DNA of 25,044 nucleotides from a virus. Each line of letters opens with the position of its first letter. The stretch's first letter is position 1. Below the pieces are notes generated by a model. The model made no database searches. It saw only the letters and a program-made list of their open reading frames with translations, and was not told the DNA's origin. The stretch is from IMG/VR virus record IMGVR_UViG_3300005468_000058, positions 1 through 25,044 of that record. One strand, 5' to 3'. Both the position numbers and the translations under genes were made by a program. Shown in pieces: positions 1 to 5,467 of this stretch.

Positions 1-84
1 GGCTGTGTCGTAGGCTTGCCTGGCTGTGTCGTAGGCTTGCCTGGCTGTGTCGTAGGCTTGCCTGGCTGTGTCGTAGGCTTGCCT
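1..84. repeat. 21-bp tandem repeat, four perfect copies
   Basis: The unit ggctgtgtcgtaggcttgcc plus t repeats exactly four times at 1-21, 22-42, 43-63 and 64-84, followed by a partial copy (ggctgtgt) from 85. The unit length is a multiple of three and keeps the leftward frame open, giving RQAYDTA heptads. Perfect identity between copies suggests recent expansion by slippage. The array may continue beyond the left edge. Confidence 0.95.
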
Positions 85-309
85 GGCTGTGTTTGTTGCA
101 TCTGAAACAGCATCCAAAGGAACAGCCTGTAACGCTTTCGCTCTGGCTGCTTGCTCCGCTTTGGGCTTGTCACTACGCACGTAGTCAACTCTTTCCAGTA
201 TGTTGTTACTCCATTCTAGAATGCCTTCATGATGCACAAAAATGAAAAACCCAGAGACTGGTCCTGTATAGTTTGGAAGCAGCGGATGTGTCTTGTTTAC
301 CTTTTTCAT
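1..309 (-). CDS. Partial phage protein with RQAYDTA heptad repeats
   Basis: A leftward frame opens with ATG at 309, preceded by an AAAGGAG ribosome binding site, and stays open to the left window edge (103 residues visible, C-terminus missing). The N-terminal part (about residues 1-63) is not recognised. From residue 76 the seven-residue unit RQAYDTA occurs four times in a row, encoded by four identical 21-bp DNA units. Alanine/tyrosine heptads of this kind favour a long helix or coiled coil, so a fibrous or spacer role is possible but is inference. The start overlaps the stop of the upstream 59-residue gene (ATGA), so the two are probably co-translated. Function unknown. Confidence 0.8.
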   Translation of the reverse strand, partial: MKKVNKTHPLLPNYTGPVSGFFIFVHHEGILEWSNNILERVDYVRSDKPKAEQAARAKALQAVPLDAVSDATNTARQAYDTARQAYDTARQAYDTARQAYDTA

Positions 310-485
310 AATTCTCCTTTTAGTTGTGCGTAGCGCAGTCTGCGTTGAGCATTGCGCCTAGCTTTGTTATCACGATTCCAGATTCGTGCGCGTCTTCTTA
401 TGACTCCTTTGTGTGTGCGCCTGTACGCTGCATCTAGCTTTGCATACCGCGCAGGGTTTGTGATTTTCATCGCAATCCAATTCAT
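306..485 (-). CDS. Small, highly basic phage protein (59 aa)
   Basis: ATG at 485 follows an AAAGGAG site with ideal spacing; the TGA stop overlaps the next start (ATGA at 306-309). The protein is rich in Arg and Lys (for example HKGVIRRRARIW and NKARRNAQRRLRY) and has no cysteines. Such composition suggests nucleic-acid binding, but no family is recognised. It is the first gene of the leftward unit that begins after the non-coding interval 486-1097. Confidence 0.72.
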   Translation of the reverse strand: MNWIAMKITNPARYAKLDAAYRRTHKGVIRRRARIWNRDNKARRNAQRRLRYAQLKGEL

Positions 486-536
486 AGCTCTCCTTTCGGC
501 TTATCGTCTTGCGTAACATATGTTCTTGCATTAAGA

Positions 537-565
537 ATTATATGTTATAGCGTAGTATATGATTA
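537..565 (-). promoter_or_regulatory. Possible leftward promoter with palindromic operator
   Basis: On the minus strand a perfect TATAAT lies at 542-537. The hexamer 17 bp upstream is only TAATCA, a weak -35. It overlaps the 12-bp palindrome ATTAACGTTAAT (562-573), as an operator might. About 50 bases separate it from the gene starting at 485. The weak -35 makes this tentative. Confidence 0.3.
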
Positions 566-600
566 ACGTTAATAGAGTAATGCGAGACTATATAAGACGG

Positions 601-621
601 TAGAACATATTCTATGTTCTA
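601..621. promoter_or_regulatory. 21-bp inverted repeat (operator or hairpin)
   Basis: TAGAACATA (601-609) and TATGTTCTA (613-621) form a perfect 9-bp inverted repeat around TTC. The half-site AGAACATA recurs as its complement at 519-526 and directly at 5643-5650. The palindrome abuts CTACGTAG and the 18-mer shared with the divergent control region. A dimeric phage repressor site is the simplest reading. Confidence 0.5.
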
Positions 622-1043
622 CGTAGTATATGGCCGAAGGCCTGTAGGTATGGTCGATCTCAGCTTACTTATTCTAGCTGAGTCTGTCTCTCCAGCGTGT
701 GCTGTGTGAAGTTCCGCTTGCAGCCTATGTCAGCAACGCTGACGCTTTGTGGCTCTTGAATGGCCGCGCTAGTCGCGGGTAACAAGTTGCGGTATCCATA
801 AGACAGGCTACTACCTTATACGTAAGGCATAATACTGTCATAATGTATTCTACACGATTGTAGAAAAAAAGCAAGTCCTATTTAGCACAAAATGTTACGA
901 ATTCTTTTTTACAAAACGTTCCATAGTGAATGGTTTGGCAGACAGGATGGGATGGCCTCCATCCAAACGAGTAAGGCTATTCGGCCCTACTTTGGGGCAA
1001 GTGGATCTAGATGAATTTTGACTTTAGGGTGAGAAGGGAAGGA

Positions 1044-1069
1044 AAGGGCCTGACCTAGATCAAGCCCTT
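1044..1069 (-). terminator. Terminator-like hairpin after the leftward operon
   Basis: In the leftward direction AAGGGCTTGA and TCAGGCCCTT form a 10-bp stem (one T-G wobble) around a 6-base loop. A pyrimidine-rich stretch follows, without a true U run. A second hairpin (TTGGTC-GTAA-GACCAA, 1077-1092) lies between it and the stop codon at 1098. Position and structure suit the operon end; the missing U run lowers confidence in intrinsic termination. Confidence 0.45.
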
Positions 1070-1097
1070 ACTCCCTTTGGTCGTAAGACCAATAGAT

Positions 1098-1442
1098 CTA
1101 GCGGGTACGGATGTCGTTGAGCTGCTGCTGTTGTTGAAGCTGGCGGAACTGATCGAGGAGTTGCTGCTGCTGCATGTTCTGCTGAAACTGTAGCTCGCGT
1201 TCAAGCACTTCGCGTTGTGCATCTCGCCTTTGTTGCTCAGCTTGGTATTGCTGGTCTCGTTGATCTTGCTGATACTGCTTATACCATTGGTCTACCGTGT
1301 CATTACGTTGGCCTGGTTGCGGTAGACACCATGTTCCAGATGGCCAGCACGGATCTGCATAGGCTGGCGTTGGACTAATCCACAACAAGACTGCTGTAGC
1401 GATAATAAGCGCACCAATCAACAAAGCGAGAAACAGTTTCAT
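1098..1442 (-). CDS. Exported Gln-rich protein from internal start (114 aa)
   Basis: An in-frame ATG at 1442 is preceded by AGGAGG four bases upstream, the best ribosome site near this gene. The product starts with MKLFLALLIGALIIATAV, a classic signal-peptide core, with a plausible cleavage after AYA (around residue 29). The mature part begins DPCWPSGTWC and continues as a Gln/Arg-rich helix with likely coiled-coil character. This placement of the signal peptide at the N-terminus makes it likely to be the real or major product. The neighbour upstream (1745-2077) is also exported, so the two may act in the envelope. Confidence 0.6.
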   Translation of the reverse strand: MKLFLALLIGALIIATAVLLWISPTPAYADPCWPSGTWCLPQPGQRNDTVDQWYKQYQQDQRDQQYQAEQQRRDAQREVLERELQFQQNMQQQQLLDQFRQLQQQQQLNDIRTR

Positions 1443-1748
1443 ACGGCCTCCTGGGTTACGATGAAAATAGACATCAGTACAAGCGAGGTACAGTAACCGC
1501 TGTTGGTTCTTTTCGTGGTCTTCCAGCTCTACGGAGTCCCAGACTTCATAGGCGCGCAATTCAGCCTTTAGGACGTGTGGCGGGATGGGTTCGATTTGCC
1601 GCTTGATAAACCTCCTGTCTAACAAATGCAAGATGCCCTTTAGGGATTGTCCGATCTTGGCGTGTTCCGTCGTGAGGTGCAAGCATATGGTTTTTGATAG
1701 GCTGAACCAAGTGACGGTATAGGTATTTTCACGTAAGCGCATATTCAC
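1098..1748 (-). CDS. Membrane-anchored Gln-rich protein, long form
   Basis: The open frame begins at GTG 1748 or more likely ATG 1742, which follows AGAGGTG; the GTG overlaps the upstream stop. Residues 1-102 form an unrecognised soluble-looking domain. Residues 103-131 are a hydrophobic segment ending in AYA-D, like a signal peptide or membrane anchor. The remainder is Gln/Arg-rich and probably helical (runs of QQQQ). A hydrophobic signal in mid-protein preceded by a consensus ribosome site argues that a shorter product also exists, listed separately. Alternatively the long frame is two genes whose boundary stop codon was lost. Function unknown. Confidence 0.5.
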   Translation of the reverse strand: MNMRLRENTYTVTWFSLSKTICLHLTTEHAKIGQSLKGILHLLDRRFIKRQIEPIPPHVLKAELRAYEVWDSVELEDHEKNQQRLLYLACTDVYFHRNPGGRMKLFLALLIGALIIATAVLLWISPTPAYADPCWPSGTWCLPQPGQRNDTVDQWYKQYQQDQRDQQYQAEQQRRDAQREVLERELQFQQNMQQQQLLDQFRQLQQQQQLNDIRTR

Positions 1749-2077
1749 CTCTTATGCTTTACAAAACGTACAGGCTTGCTCAGTTCACTGACTTGTCCGT
1801 TCTTGTTGCGTGACGCGATGGCTAAGGCCCCTGACTTGCCCTGTAGCTTTAGAGTGATACTTGGCTTCGTTCCTACAGGGGGTTGTGGTACCGTATACTC
1901 AGGCAGGACAGGCACAACCTTGCAGCCAGGTTTCCAACACATGAATACCTGATAGTCTGTTACAGCGGGATCATTGTTTCTATCCCAGGTGATTGTGAAG
2001 GCCTGAGCGGTACCTGGTAGCACACTCCCTACGGTCGTCAGACCGAAAAGACAGGCAGCAAGGATAAGTCTTGTCAT
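1745..2077 (-). CDS. Secreted small FnIII-like protein (110 aa)
   Basis: Residues 1-26 form a signal peptide (MTRLILAACLFGLTTVGS, ending AQA). The mature chain of about 84 residues resembles one fibronectin type III or Ig-like beta sandwich: ITWDRN near its start, DYQVF in the middle, and SGALAIASRNKNGQVSELS near the end, where FnIII folds carry the F and G strands. Two cysteines (CWKPGC) could form a disulfide. Its start overlaps the stop of the gene upstream (ATGA), marking tight coupling. A role in adhesion or host-surface modification is inference. Confidence 0.72.
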   Translation of the reverse strand: MTRLILAACLFGLTTVGSVLPGTAQAFTITWDRNNDPAVTDYQVFMCWKPGCKVVPVLPEYTVPQPPVGTKPSITLKLQGKSGALAIASRNKNGQVSELSKPVRFVKHKR

Positions 2078-2313
2078 CGTTGCACCCTGTTCCTATTCGC
2101 ATCTAGCAGATGGACCAGTGCGAGCCATGCCTCTGTTAGGTCTCGCAAGGCTTGCACTGAGCGCGTGTCTTTGCCTTTAAAGGATAGCTCTAACACAGTT
2201 TTGATAAAGGTCATGTTGGTACCTATTTTGTGTTCTATATCTTGCAAGGTACTGAGCGACACTTTGCAAAATATCGGTTCTATTGTATCTGAGCACAATT
2301 GTTTTTCGTTCAT
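2074..2313 (-). CDS. Hypothetical phage protein (79 aa)
   Basis: ATG at 2313 follows GAGGAAG and overlaps the stop of the upstream gene. The chain looks alpha-helical, with amphipathic stretches such as SVQALRDLTEAWLALVHLL toward the end. No motif, signal peptide or metal site is recognised. It is supported mainly by tight operon packing on both sides. Confidence 0.65.
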   Translation of the reverse strand: MNEKQLCSDTIEPIFCKVSLSTLQDIEHKIGTNMTFIKTVLELSFKGKDTRSVQALRDLTEAWLALVHLLDANRNRVQR

Positions 2314-2495
2314 AGTTCTTCCTCATCATATTGCAAGATGGCTTTTTGTCTCCCATTCAGCCAGGATGCTCTTTTGGCTGCAGACTCTTGATTGTCAAAG
2401 TCGGCATCAGGTTGCCAGTTTCCATGTGGATCATAAAATCCCGTCGTCCACACGTCGGGCTCTGACTTGATATAGACCCACATCGAAATTTTCAT
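2310..2495 (-). CDS. Small conserved-looking phage protein (61 aa)
   Basis: ATG at 2495 follows AAAGGAGGAGCT, a strong ribosome site, and overlaps the preceding TGA. The chain has the pattern WTTGFYDPHGNWQPDADF followed by ESAAKRASWLNG. From memory this resembles a recurrent class of tiny phage proteins with a WxVGFYDPxGxW...AAxxVxYLNGG pattern. Their role is not known to me. Confidence is good for the gene and low for function. Confidence 0.72.
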   Translation of the reverse strand: MKISMWVYIKSEPDVWTTGFYDPHGNWQPDADFDNQESAAKRASWLNGRQKAILQYDEEEL

Positions 2496-2662
2496 AGCTC
2501 CTCCTTTTTGTAATGAGCAATCGCAGCCCTTGCTTGTTTAATCGCTTTACCATGAGCCGCAAAGACAGGCTGGCGCTTTTCCTTTTCATCAAGCTGGTTT
2601 TGCTCTTGTTCTAGGCAGCGAATACAGCGTTCTAGCGCCGTCAGTAAACGTTTACAGTTCAT
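2492..2662 (-). CDS. Small helical phage protein (56 aa)
   Basis: This gene is short. ATG at 2662 follows AAAGGAGGAACA; the TGA overlaps the next ATG (ATGA at 2492-2495), and its own start overlaps the upstream stop. The sequence begins MNCKRLLTALERCIRCLEQE and is helical and charged, with cysteines at 3, 13 and 16. A single CIRC pair is not enough to call a zinc site. Function unknown. Confidence 0.68.
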   Translation of the reverse strand: MNCKRLLTALERCIRCLEQEQNQLDEKEKRQPVFAAHGKAIKQARAAIAHYKKEEL

Positions 2663-2859
2663 TGTTCCTCCTTTGTGAGGATGGAGATTACGTGACAGGG
2701 GTAGTTAAGCTGTAGCTTTTGCTTTACCTCAGAGCCTAGGGCATGGCGTGTCCAGGCTGTCGGTAAGGTATCCGTACCAAACAATTCTAGTATCTCTGGA
2801 TCGTTGACAAACTTAGCAGACCATCCGCCTAGATCCTTGCTCAAGAGAATGTGTTTCAT
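2659..2859 (-). CDS. Hypothetical phage protein (66 aa)
   Basis: ATG at 2859 has a GAGG ribosome site inside the end of the upstream gene, and both ends overlap neighbours by four bases. It contains GGWSAKFVNDPEILELFGTDTLPTAW and ends in a strand-like CHVISILTKEE. From memory, small phage proteins with FxxDPEIxxLFGTxxLPTxF are common. The operon position supports an accessory or early role. Confidence 0.7.
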   Translation of the reverse strand: MKHILLSKDLGGWSAKFVNDPEILELFGTDTLPTAWTRHALGSEVKQKLQLNYPCHVISILTKEEQ

Positions 2860-3047
2860 CTTATTACCTCACAGGTTATGCGAGCTGCATCATACCAAGC
2901 TGCCAAGGCGAGCCTGATATGCTCTGTAAAGTCACCAAGCGTACCGCCAGGATCTCCGCTTGCCACAGTGACAGTTACCGTATCCGTAAAGCCTCTGAGA
3001 CCTACAGTTAGTTCGCTTGGCATCGAGACATAGTATTTTATTTTCAC
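2856..3047 (-). CDS. Hypothetical phage protein, GTG start (63 aa)
   Basis: The start is GTG at 3047, overlapping the upstream TGA (GTGA), with AGGAGG about ten bases before it. The chain has a beta-like centre (FTDTVTVTVASGDPGG) and a helical end (HIRLALAAWYDAARITCEVI). No family is recognised. A longer frame on the other strand here is a shadow, since all surrounding genes are leftward and packed. Confidence 0.65.
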   Translation of the reverse strand: MKIKYYVSMPSELTVGLRGFTDTVTVTVASGDPGGTLGDFTEHIRLALAAWYDAARITCEVIR

Positions 3048-3205
3048 TTCTCATCCTCCTTGAAATCATTTGCGAGTACATAGGCTCGCCTGATTTCTTC
3101 GTAACTATGCCGTGCCAGTTCATAGGCTTGCTTGGCTGCCACGAACGCACACCAGGCCTTGCTATAATTCTGCAGGGCTTTGTCCAAGGTCTTTTTGTTG
3201 ACCAT
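3044..3205 (-). CDS. Small helical protein with degenerate AYE heptads (53 aa)
   Basis: ATG at 3205 follows AGGAGGAAC. The chain contains AAKQAYELARHSYEEIRRAY, in which Ala-Tyr pairs recur every seven residues. This is the same pattern as the RQAYDTA repeat of the gene at 1-309, and the DNA at 3123-3138 is nearly identical to that repeat unit. A single helix or coiled coil is likely. The 5' end overlaps the upstream zinc-finger gene by 44 bases in another frame. Confidence 0.65.
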   Translation of the reverse strand: MVNKKTLDKALQNYSKAWCAFVAAKQAYELARHSYEEIRRAYVLANDFKEDEK

Positions 3206-3365
3206 GTTCCTCCTGTTTGCTATTTGCTAGATCATGGTTTACTTTTGATGCTGCAGCATAACATTGCTCGCACAAAGGCTTGCCTGTGCCAGTGATAAGT
3301 CCGTGCAAGGAACCTTTTGTTGCTGCTCGATTGCATTTATAGGTACTGCAATACATGATACTCAT
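3162..3365 (-). CDS. Zinc-finger-like miniprotein (67 aa)
   Basis: ATG at 3365 follows GGGAGGGAAAC. Cysteines at residues 6, 11, 32 and 35 (YCSTYKC and PLCEQC) form a four-cysteine set typical of a treble-clef or zinc-ribbon fold. The C-terminus is polar (SKQEEHGQQKD) and overlaps the next gene. Likely a zinc-stabilised DNA- or protein-binding accessory factor; its target cannot be inferred. Confidence 0.7.
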   Translation of the reverse strand: MSIMYCSTYKCNRAATKGSLHGLITGTGKPLCEQCYAAASKVNHDLANSKQEEHGQQKDLGQSPAEL

Positions 3366-3395
3366 GTTTCCCTCCCTTCAAAAAGCGGCAGGCCT

Positions 3396-3605
3396 TCACT
3401 CTGCGCCTGAATGGAATTGTGCCAGGGCTTCTCGTTTACAATCTAGTTTCTGATCTGCGCTGATGCCTTCAGGCAGATACACTCCGAGGACTTCTCGCAT
3501 GACTTTCCCATCCTCGACTAGATCCACGTACTCGATGATGGCATCCCCTTCATAGATAGAGCCGTGTCTACCCTCCCAATGTATCGTTACCATTTTCTCA
3601 GGCAT
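3396..3605 (-). CDS. Hypothetical phage protein (69 aa)
   Basis: ATG at 3605 follows GGGAG seven bases upstream. The chain has alternating hydrophobics (MVTIHWEGRHGSIYEGDAII) suggesting a small beta-rich fold, and an acidic middle. No cysteines, signal peptide or known motif. It sits in the leftward operon between the AT-hook protein and the zinc-finger protein. Confidence 0.68.
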   Translation of the reverse strand: MPEKMVTIHWEGRHGSIYEGDAIIEYVDLVEDGKVMREVLGVYLPEGISADQKLDCKREALAQFHSGAE

Positions 3606-3616
3606 GATGTAACTCC

Positions 3617-3790
3617 CTACACAACCTTGCGTGGTCTGCCAAGCTTGGCCTTCTTGCGCTGGCGTCGGATCATCTTCTGCATGTGACTGTCAGGGCTGTT
3701 ATTGTTGTTGTTGAGTACCCCCTCAGGCCCTAGGACGTTTATCAGAGCCAAGATTGCGTTTAAGACGGCTTTATGTTGCTTGCTCACCAT
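3617..3790 (-). CDS. AT-hook-type basic protein (57 aa)
   Basis: I place the start at ATG 3790, which follows AAGGAG nine bases upstream; a longer frame to 3856 overlaps the upstream 21-residue peptide and lacks a ribosome site. The N-terminus is helical and hydrophobic (AVLNAILALINVL), followed by an Asn run (NNNNN) and a basic tail ending KAKLGRPRKVV. GRPRK at residues 51-55 matches the core of an AT-hook, which binds the minor groove of AT-rich DNA. A nucleoid-like or regulatory role is inference. Confidence 0.62.
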   Translation of the reverse strand: MVSKQHKAVLNAILALINVLGPEGVLNNNNNSPDSHMQKMIRRQRKKAKLGRPRKVV

Positions 3791-3803
3791 GATAATAATC
3801 TCC

Positions 3804-3869
3804 TTATCCGTTTTGTGAATGAATAAACCCCCATAATCCAAAAACGAGAAACACAAGCAGATAATCCAT
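3804..3869 (-). CDS. Tiny membrane peptide (21 aa)
   Basis: ATG at 3869 follows AAAGGAGGGGTA, an excellent ribosome site, and the frame ends in TAA at 3804-3806, just before the ribosome site of the next gene. The peptide is MDYLLVFLVFGLWGFIHSQN plus G, essentially one transmembrane helix. Strong signal and snug spacing argue that it is translated. Small phage membrane peptides can act on host membrane proteins or as holin modulators, but nothing here tells which. Confidence 0.55.
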   Translation of the reverse strand: MDYLLVFLVFGLWGFIHSQNG

Positions 3870-3888
3870 TACCCCTCCTTTGTTAGTA

Positions 3889-4212
3889 TTAACCGACTTC
3901 TTCTTGCGTTGACTCTTGTAGATTCCAGCGTAAGCCTACATAGTAGTATAGCTCGTTACACTCATCTTCGCTTGAGGGGTATTTGTCTGAGACAGAGGGT
4001 GATTTGACAGGTTTCTTATCCTCAGGATCTAGCAGTATCTCAACGCCATTCATAGCGGCACATTCTAAGGCATCTTCCAATGCTTCGTTATAGTCGTCTC
4101 CTATACCTACACAGCAATCAGCATACTTCGTAAACGAGGTATCGTGCCCTTGGAAATACTGCGCATTGTCGATACCGTAGTTCGTGATTTCGTAGTCCGT
4201 CGTCTGTTGCAT
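3889..4212 (-). CDS. Conserved phage protein, YFQG-type (107 aa)
   Basis: ATG at 4212 follows GAGGAGGGAGAATA. The sequence carries EITNYGIDNAQYFQGHDTSF near the N-terminus, then GIGDDYNEALEDALECAA, and ends with ELYYYVGLRWN. I recall this three-part pattern (HGIxHxQYFQG, then GxGxNxxEAxxDALE, then YYYVxxRW) from many unrelated phages, where it is annotated as hypothetical. The function is not known to me. The family resemblance is from memory and was not searched. Confidence 0.75.
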   Translation of the reverse strand: MQQTTDYEITNYGIDNAQYFQGHDTSFTKYADCCVGIGDDYNEALEDALECAAMNGVEILLDPEDKKPVKSPSVSDKYPSSEDECNELYYYVGLRWNLQESTQEEVG

Positions 4213-4213
4213 A

Positions 4214-4360
4214 TTATTCTCCCTCCTCGGAAGTGTAGCCGCACATTGAACACTTGAGCGAGCCGGTACAAGGCACAGAGCCCGTATAGTAGAAATGGGG
4301 ATGGTAGCAGGGCTCTAGCCGTACTTCAGGATACAACGCGCAACGCTTGAGAATCACCAT
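4214..4360 (-). CDS. Zinc-ribbon-like miniprotein (48 aa)
   Basis: A short leftward frame from ATG 4360 (GGAAG upstream) ends at TAA 4214-4216, one base beyond the next ATG. It overlaps the 3' end of the preceding gene by 35 bases. Residues include EPCYHPHFYYTGS and then SLKCSMCGYTS, giving Cys18, His20/22 and Cys37/Cys40 as likely ligands. The final KCSMCGY is a typical zinc-knuckle. The exact start is uncertain because of the overlap. Confidence 0.55.
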   Translation of the reverse strand: MVILKRCALYPEVRLEPCYHPHFYYTGSVPCTGSLKCSMCGYTSEEGE

Positions 4361-4568
4361 CTGTCTTCCGTGTTCTAGGTTTCCGACAATGGGCTAGCAT
4401 TGTCTTCGGGTCTATCTTCCGCCTCATTAGCTCATGTCCGCCAAGCTCGTTTTTGTGGATAAGATCCACGACTATAAGCTGGTTCTCAGGATTGAAAAAG
4501 AAATTGACAGTGTGTCCCTCGTTGGTCTCTGCCCTGAATTCCTGAATAGGTAAGCTCGCTCTTTTCAT
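4326..4568 (-). CDS. Hypothetical phage protein (80 aa)
   Basis: ATG at 4568 follows CGGAGGATAGC. The chain begins MKRASLPIQEF, contains a strand-rich centre (HTVNFFFNPENQLIVVDLIH) and a basic tail (CRKPRTRKTDGDSQ). No recognised family. About 90 bases with a hairpin separate it from the upstream gene at 4657. Confidence 0.65.
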   Translation of the reverse strand: MKRASLPIQEFRAETNEGHTVNFFFNPENQLIVVDLIHKNELGGHELMRRKIDPKTMLAHCRKPRTRKTDGDSQALRVVS

Positions 4569-4616
4569 GCTATCCTCCGTTGGTTACAGGTTACACTCCC
4601 TCAAGACTCCCATGAG

Positions 4617-4644
4617 TGGACCTAGCAGAGTACAGCTAGGCCCA
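4617..4644 (-). terminator. Intergenic hairpin inside the leftward operon
   Basis: TGGACCTAGC and GCTAGGCCCA pair over ten positions with one mismatch around an 8-base loop. It lies in the only sizeable gap (4569-4656) of the leftward operon. There is no U run on either side, so attenuation or RNA processing is as likely as termination. Confidence 0.4.
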
Positions 4645-4656
4645 CCTTGCGAGCCT

Positions 4657-4857
4657 TTAGGCCGTTGCGTAGGTCTCTGCTAACTGCCAGAGACCACGAT
4701 TCAGAGTTAAGTCAGTGTCAATAGATTGCACGGCTCGCGTGCCTCGCATTTCACAGATACGCTCATCTCCAGCAGGCCCAACAATCACTTCAAACTCTTC
4801 ATCGTCAAACTGAACTCGGCTCCACGGCCCAGGCGTATGTGTTTGTTGTGTAGTCAT
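4657..4857 (-). CDS. Small phage protein of HTPGPW type (66 aa)
   Basis: ATG at 4857 overlaps the upstream stop (ATGA). The N-terminus THTPGPWSRVQFDDEEFEVI matches a very common small phage protein pattern, T-H-T-P-G-P-W followed by a short beta-rich domain ending in a helical NxxLIAxAP-like segment (here TLNRGLWQLAETYATA). Proteins with this start occur widely in phages without an assigned function. Recognition is from memory. Confidence 0.72.
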   Translation of the reverse strand: MTTQQTHTPGPWSRVQFDDEEFEVIVGPAGDERICEMRGTRAVQSIDTDLTLNRGLWQLAETYATA

Positions 4858-5051
4858 GATTGCTCAACCCCGTCCAAATGAAAGGTGAAACGATTAGCTT
4901 TATGCTGTTTGGGCTGCCTACCCTTAGCCAGAATAGACTTTGCCTCCATGTACCGCTGTGCGAGCGCCTCGCTTACTCGATCATCATCCTCCATGTCGAA
5001 ATCTTCTTCCATTTGTTCACAGATTTTTCTCAGGGCTTCTCGTGGTGTCAT
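4854..5051 (-). CDS. Hypothetical acidic/helical phage protein (65 aa)
   Basis: ATG at 5051 follows AAAGGGTGACATC and overlaps the upstream stop; its own stop overlaps the next start. The N-terminal half is helical and acidic (REALRKICEQMEEDFDMEDD) and the end is basic with a short strand (RFTFHLDGVEQ). No motif recognised. Confidence 0.65.
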   Translation of the reverse strand: MTPREALRKICEQMEEDFDMEDDDRVSEALAQRYMEAKSILAKGRQPKQHKANRFTFHLDGVEQS

Positions 5052-5230
5052 GATGTCACCCTTTCATGTCGTTCCAGCATTGCGCGTTTCATAATGGTTT
5101 GGCGTTCACGGTCAGGAATAGTTACAACCCAATATCCACGCCCGAATTTCAAGTCTTCAAATACTTCCCAGATCACCCCGCTACGGCTTTTGAACTTGTC
5201 ACCGACTCGAATTGCAGTATCTTGTTTCAT
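5048..5230 (-). CDS. SH3-like small phage protein, first gene of leftward operon (60 aa)
   Basis: ATG at 5230 follows AAGGAGGACAGT. It contains VGDKFKSRSGVIWEVFEDL and YWVVTIPDRERQ, a pattern typical of small SH3 or KOW-like barrels (GDxF..R.G..WEV). It is the promoter-proximal gene, about 30 bases from the predicted transcription start at about 5260. An early regulatory or host take-over role is plausible but not shown. Confidence 0.68.
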   Translation of the reverse strand: MKQDTAIRVGDKFKSRSGVIWEVFEDLKFGRGYWVVTIPDRERQTIMKRAMLERHERVTS

Positions 5231-5266
5231 ACTGTCCTCCTTGGTTGATACTTGCCTTGTGGTTGT

Positions 5267-5295
5267 ATCCTATCAAAACAAGTCAGAGCTGTCAA
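5267..5295 (-). promoter_or_regulatory. Near-consensus sigma70 promoter for the leftward operon
   Basis: On the minus strand TTGACA (5295-5290) is a perfect -35, a 17-bp spacer follows, and TAGGAT (5272-5267) is a 4/6 -10 with an extended TGA just before it. Transcription would begin around 5260 and read into the gene starting at 5230. This suits an early promoter used by host polymerase. Confidence 0.75.
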
Positions 5296-5467
5296 GCTAA
5301 CCTTGTCCGTTGCGCCGTATATTAGAGATTTTAATGTTTGAATACCCTTCTATTATCAAGGGCTTACAAGGCGTTGCGATGAACACTGAATTGGGGACAT
5401 GTTACCTACGAGAGGGTTAAGTACTAAGATTTAGTGACCATTACTAAGCGGAACGAAGTGACGCGAG

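Larger units (their letters stand above)
486..1097. other. Non-coding interval between two leftward units
   Basis: No credible gene was found in about 610 bases. It holds palindromes at 515-524, 562-573 and 601-621, a TACGTA site at 621-626 inside an 18-mer shared with the 5231-6072 region, and a GTCAGC-AAC-GCTGAC hairpin near 728-742. There is also a nested hairpin near 933-968 and a terminator-like pair of hairpins at 1044-1092. It most likely terminates the large leftward operon and starts the next one. Confidence 0.6.

Noticed and set aside
852-874. TCTACA-CGAT-TGTAGA followed by AAAAAAA as a terminator
   Set aside because: The homopolymer is A on the plus strand; for leftward transcripts the U run would precede the hairpin, so neither direction fits an intrinsic terminator.
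1580-1610. GGTTCGATT on the plus strand as a tRNA T-arm
   Set aside because: No acceptor or anticodon arms fold around it, and it lies within a leftward gene.
4860-5300. Rightward 146-residue frame
   Set aside because: It lies antisense to two tightly packed leftward genes with good ribosome sites and covers the leftward promoter.
5345-5400. Possible attachment site or transposase remnant around CCCTTCTATTATCAAGGG
   Set aside because: There is only a short hairpin; no integrase, direct repeat pair or transposase fragment supports it.
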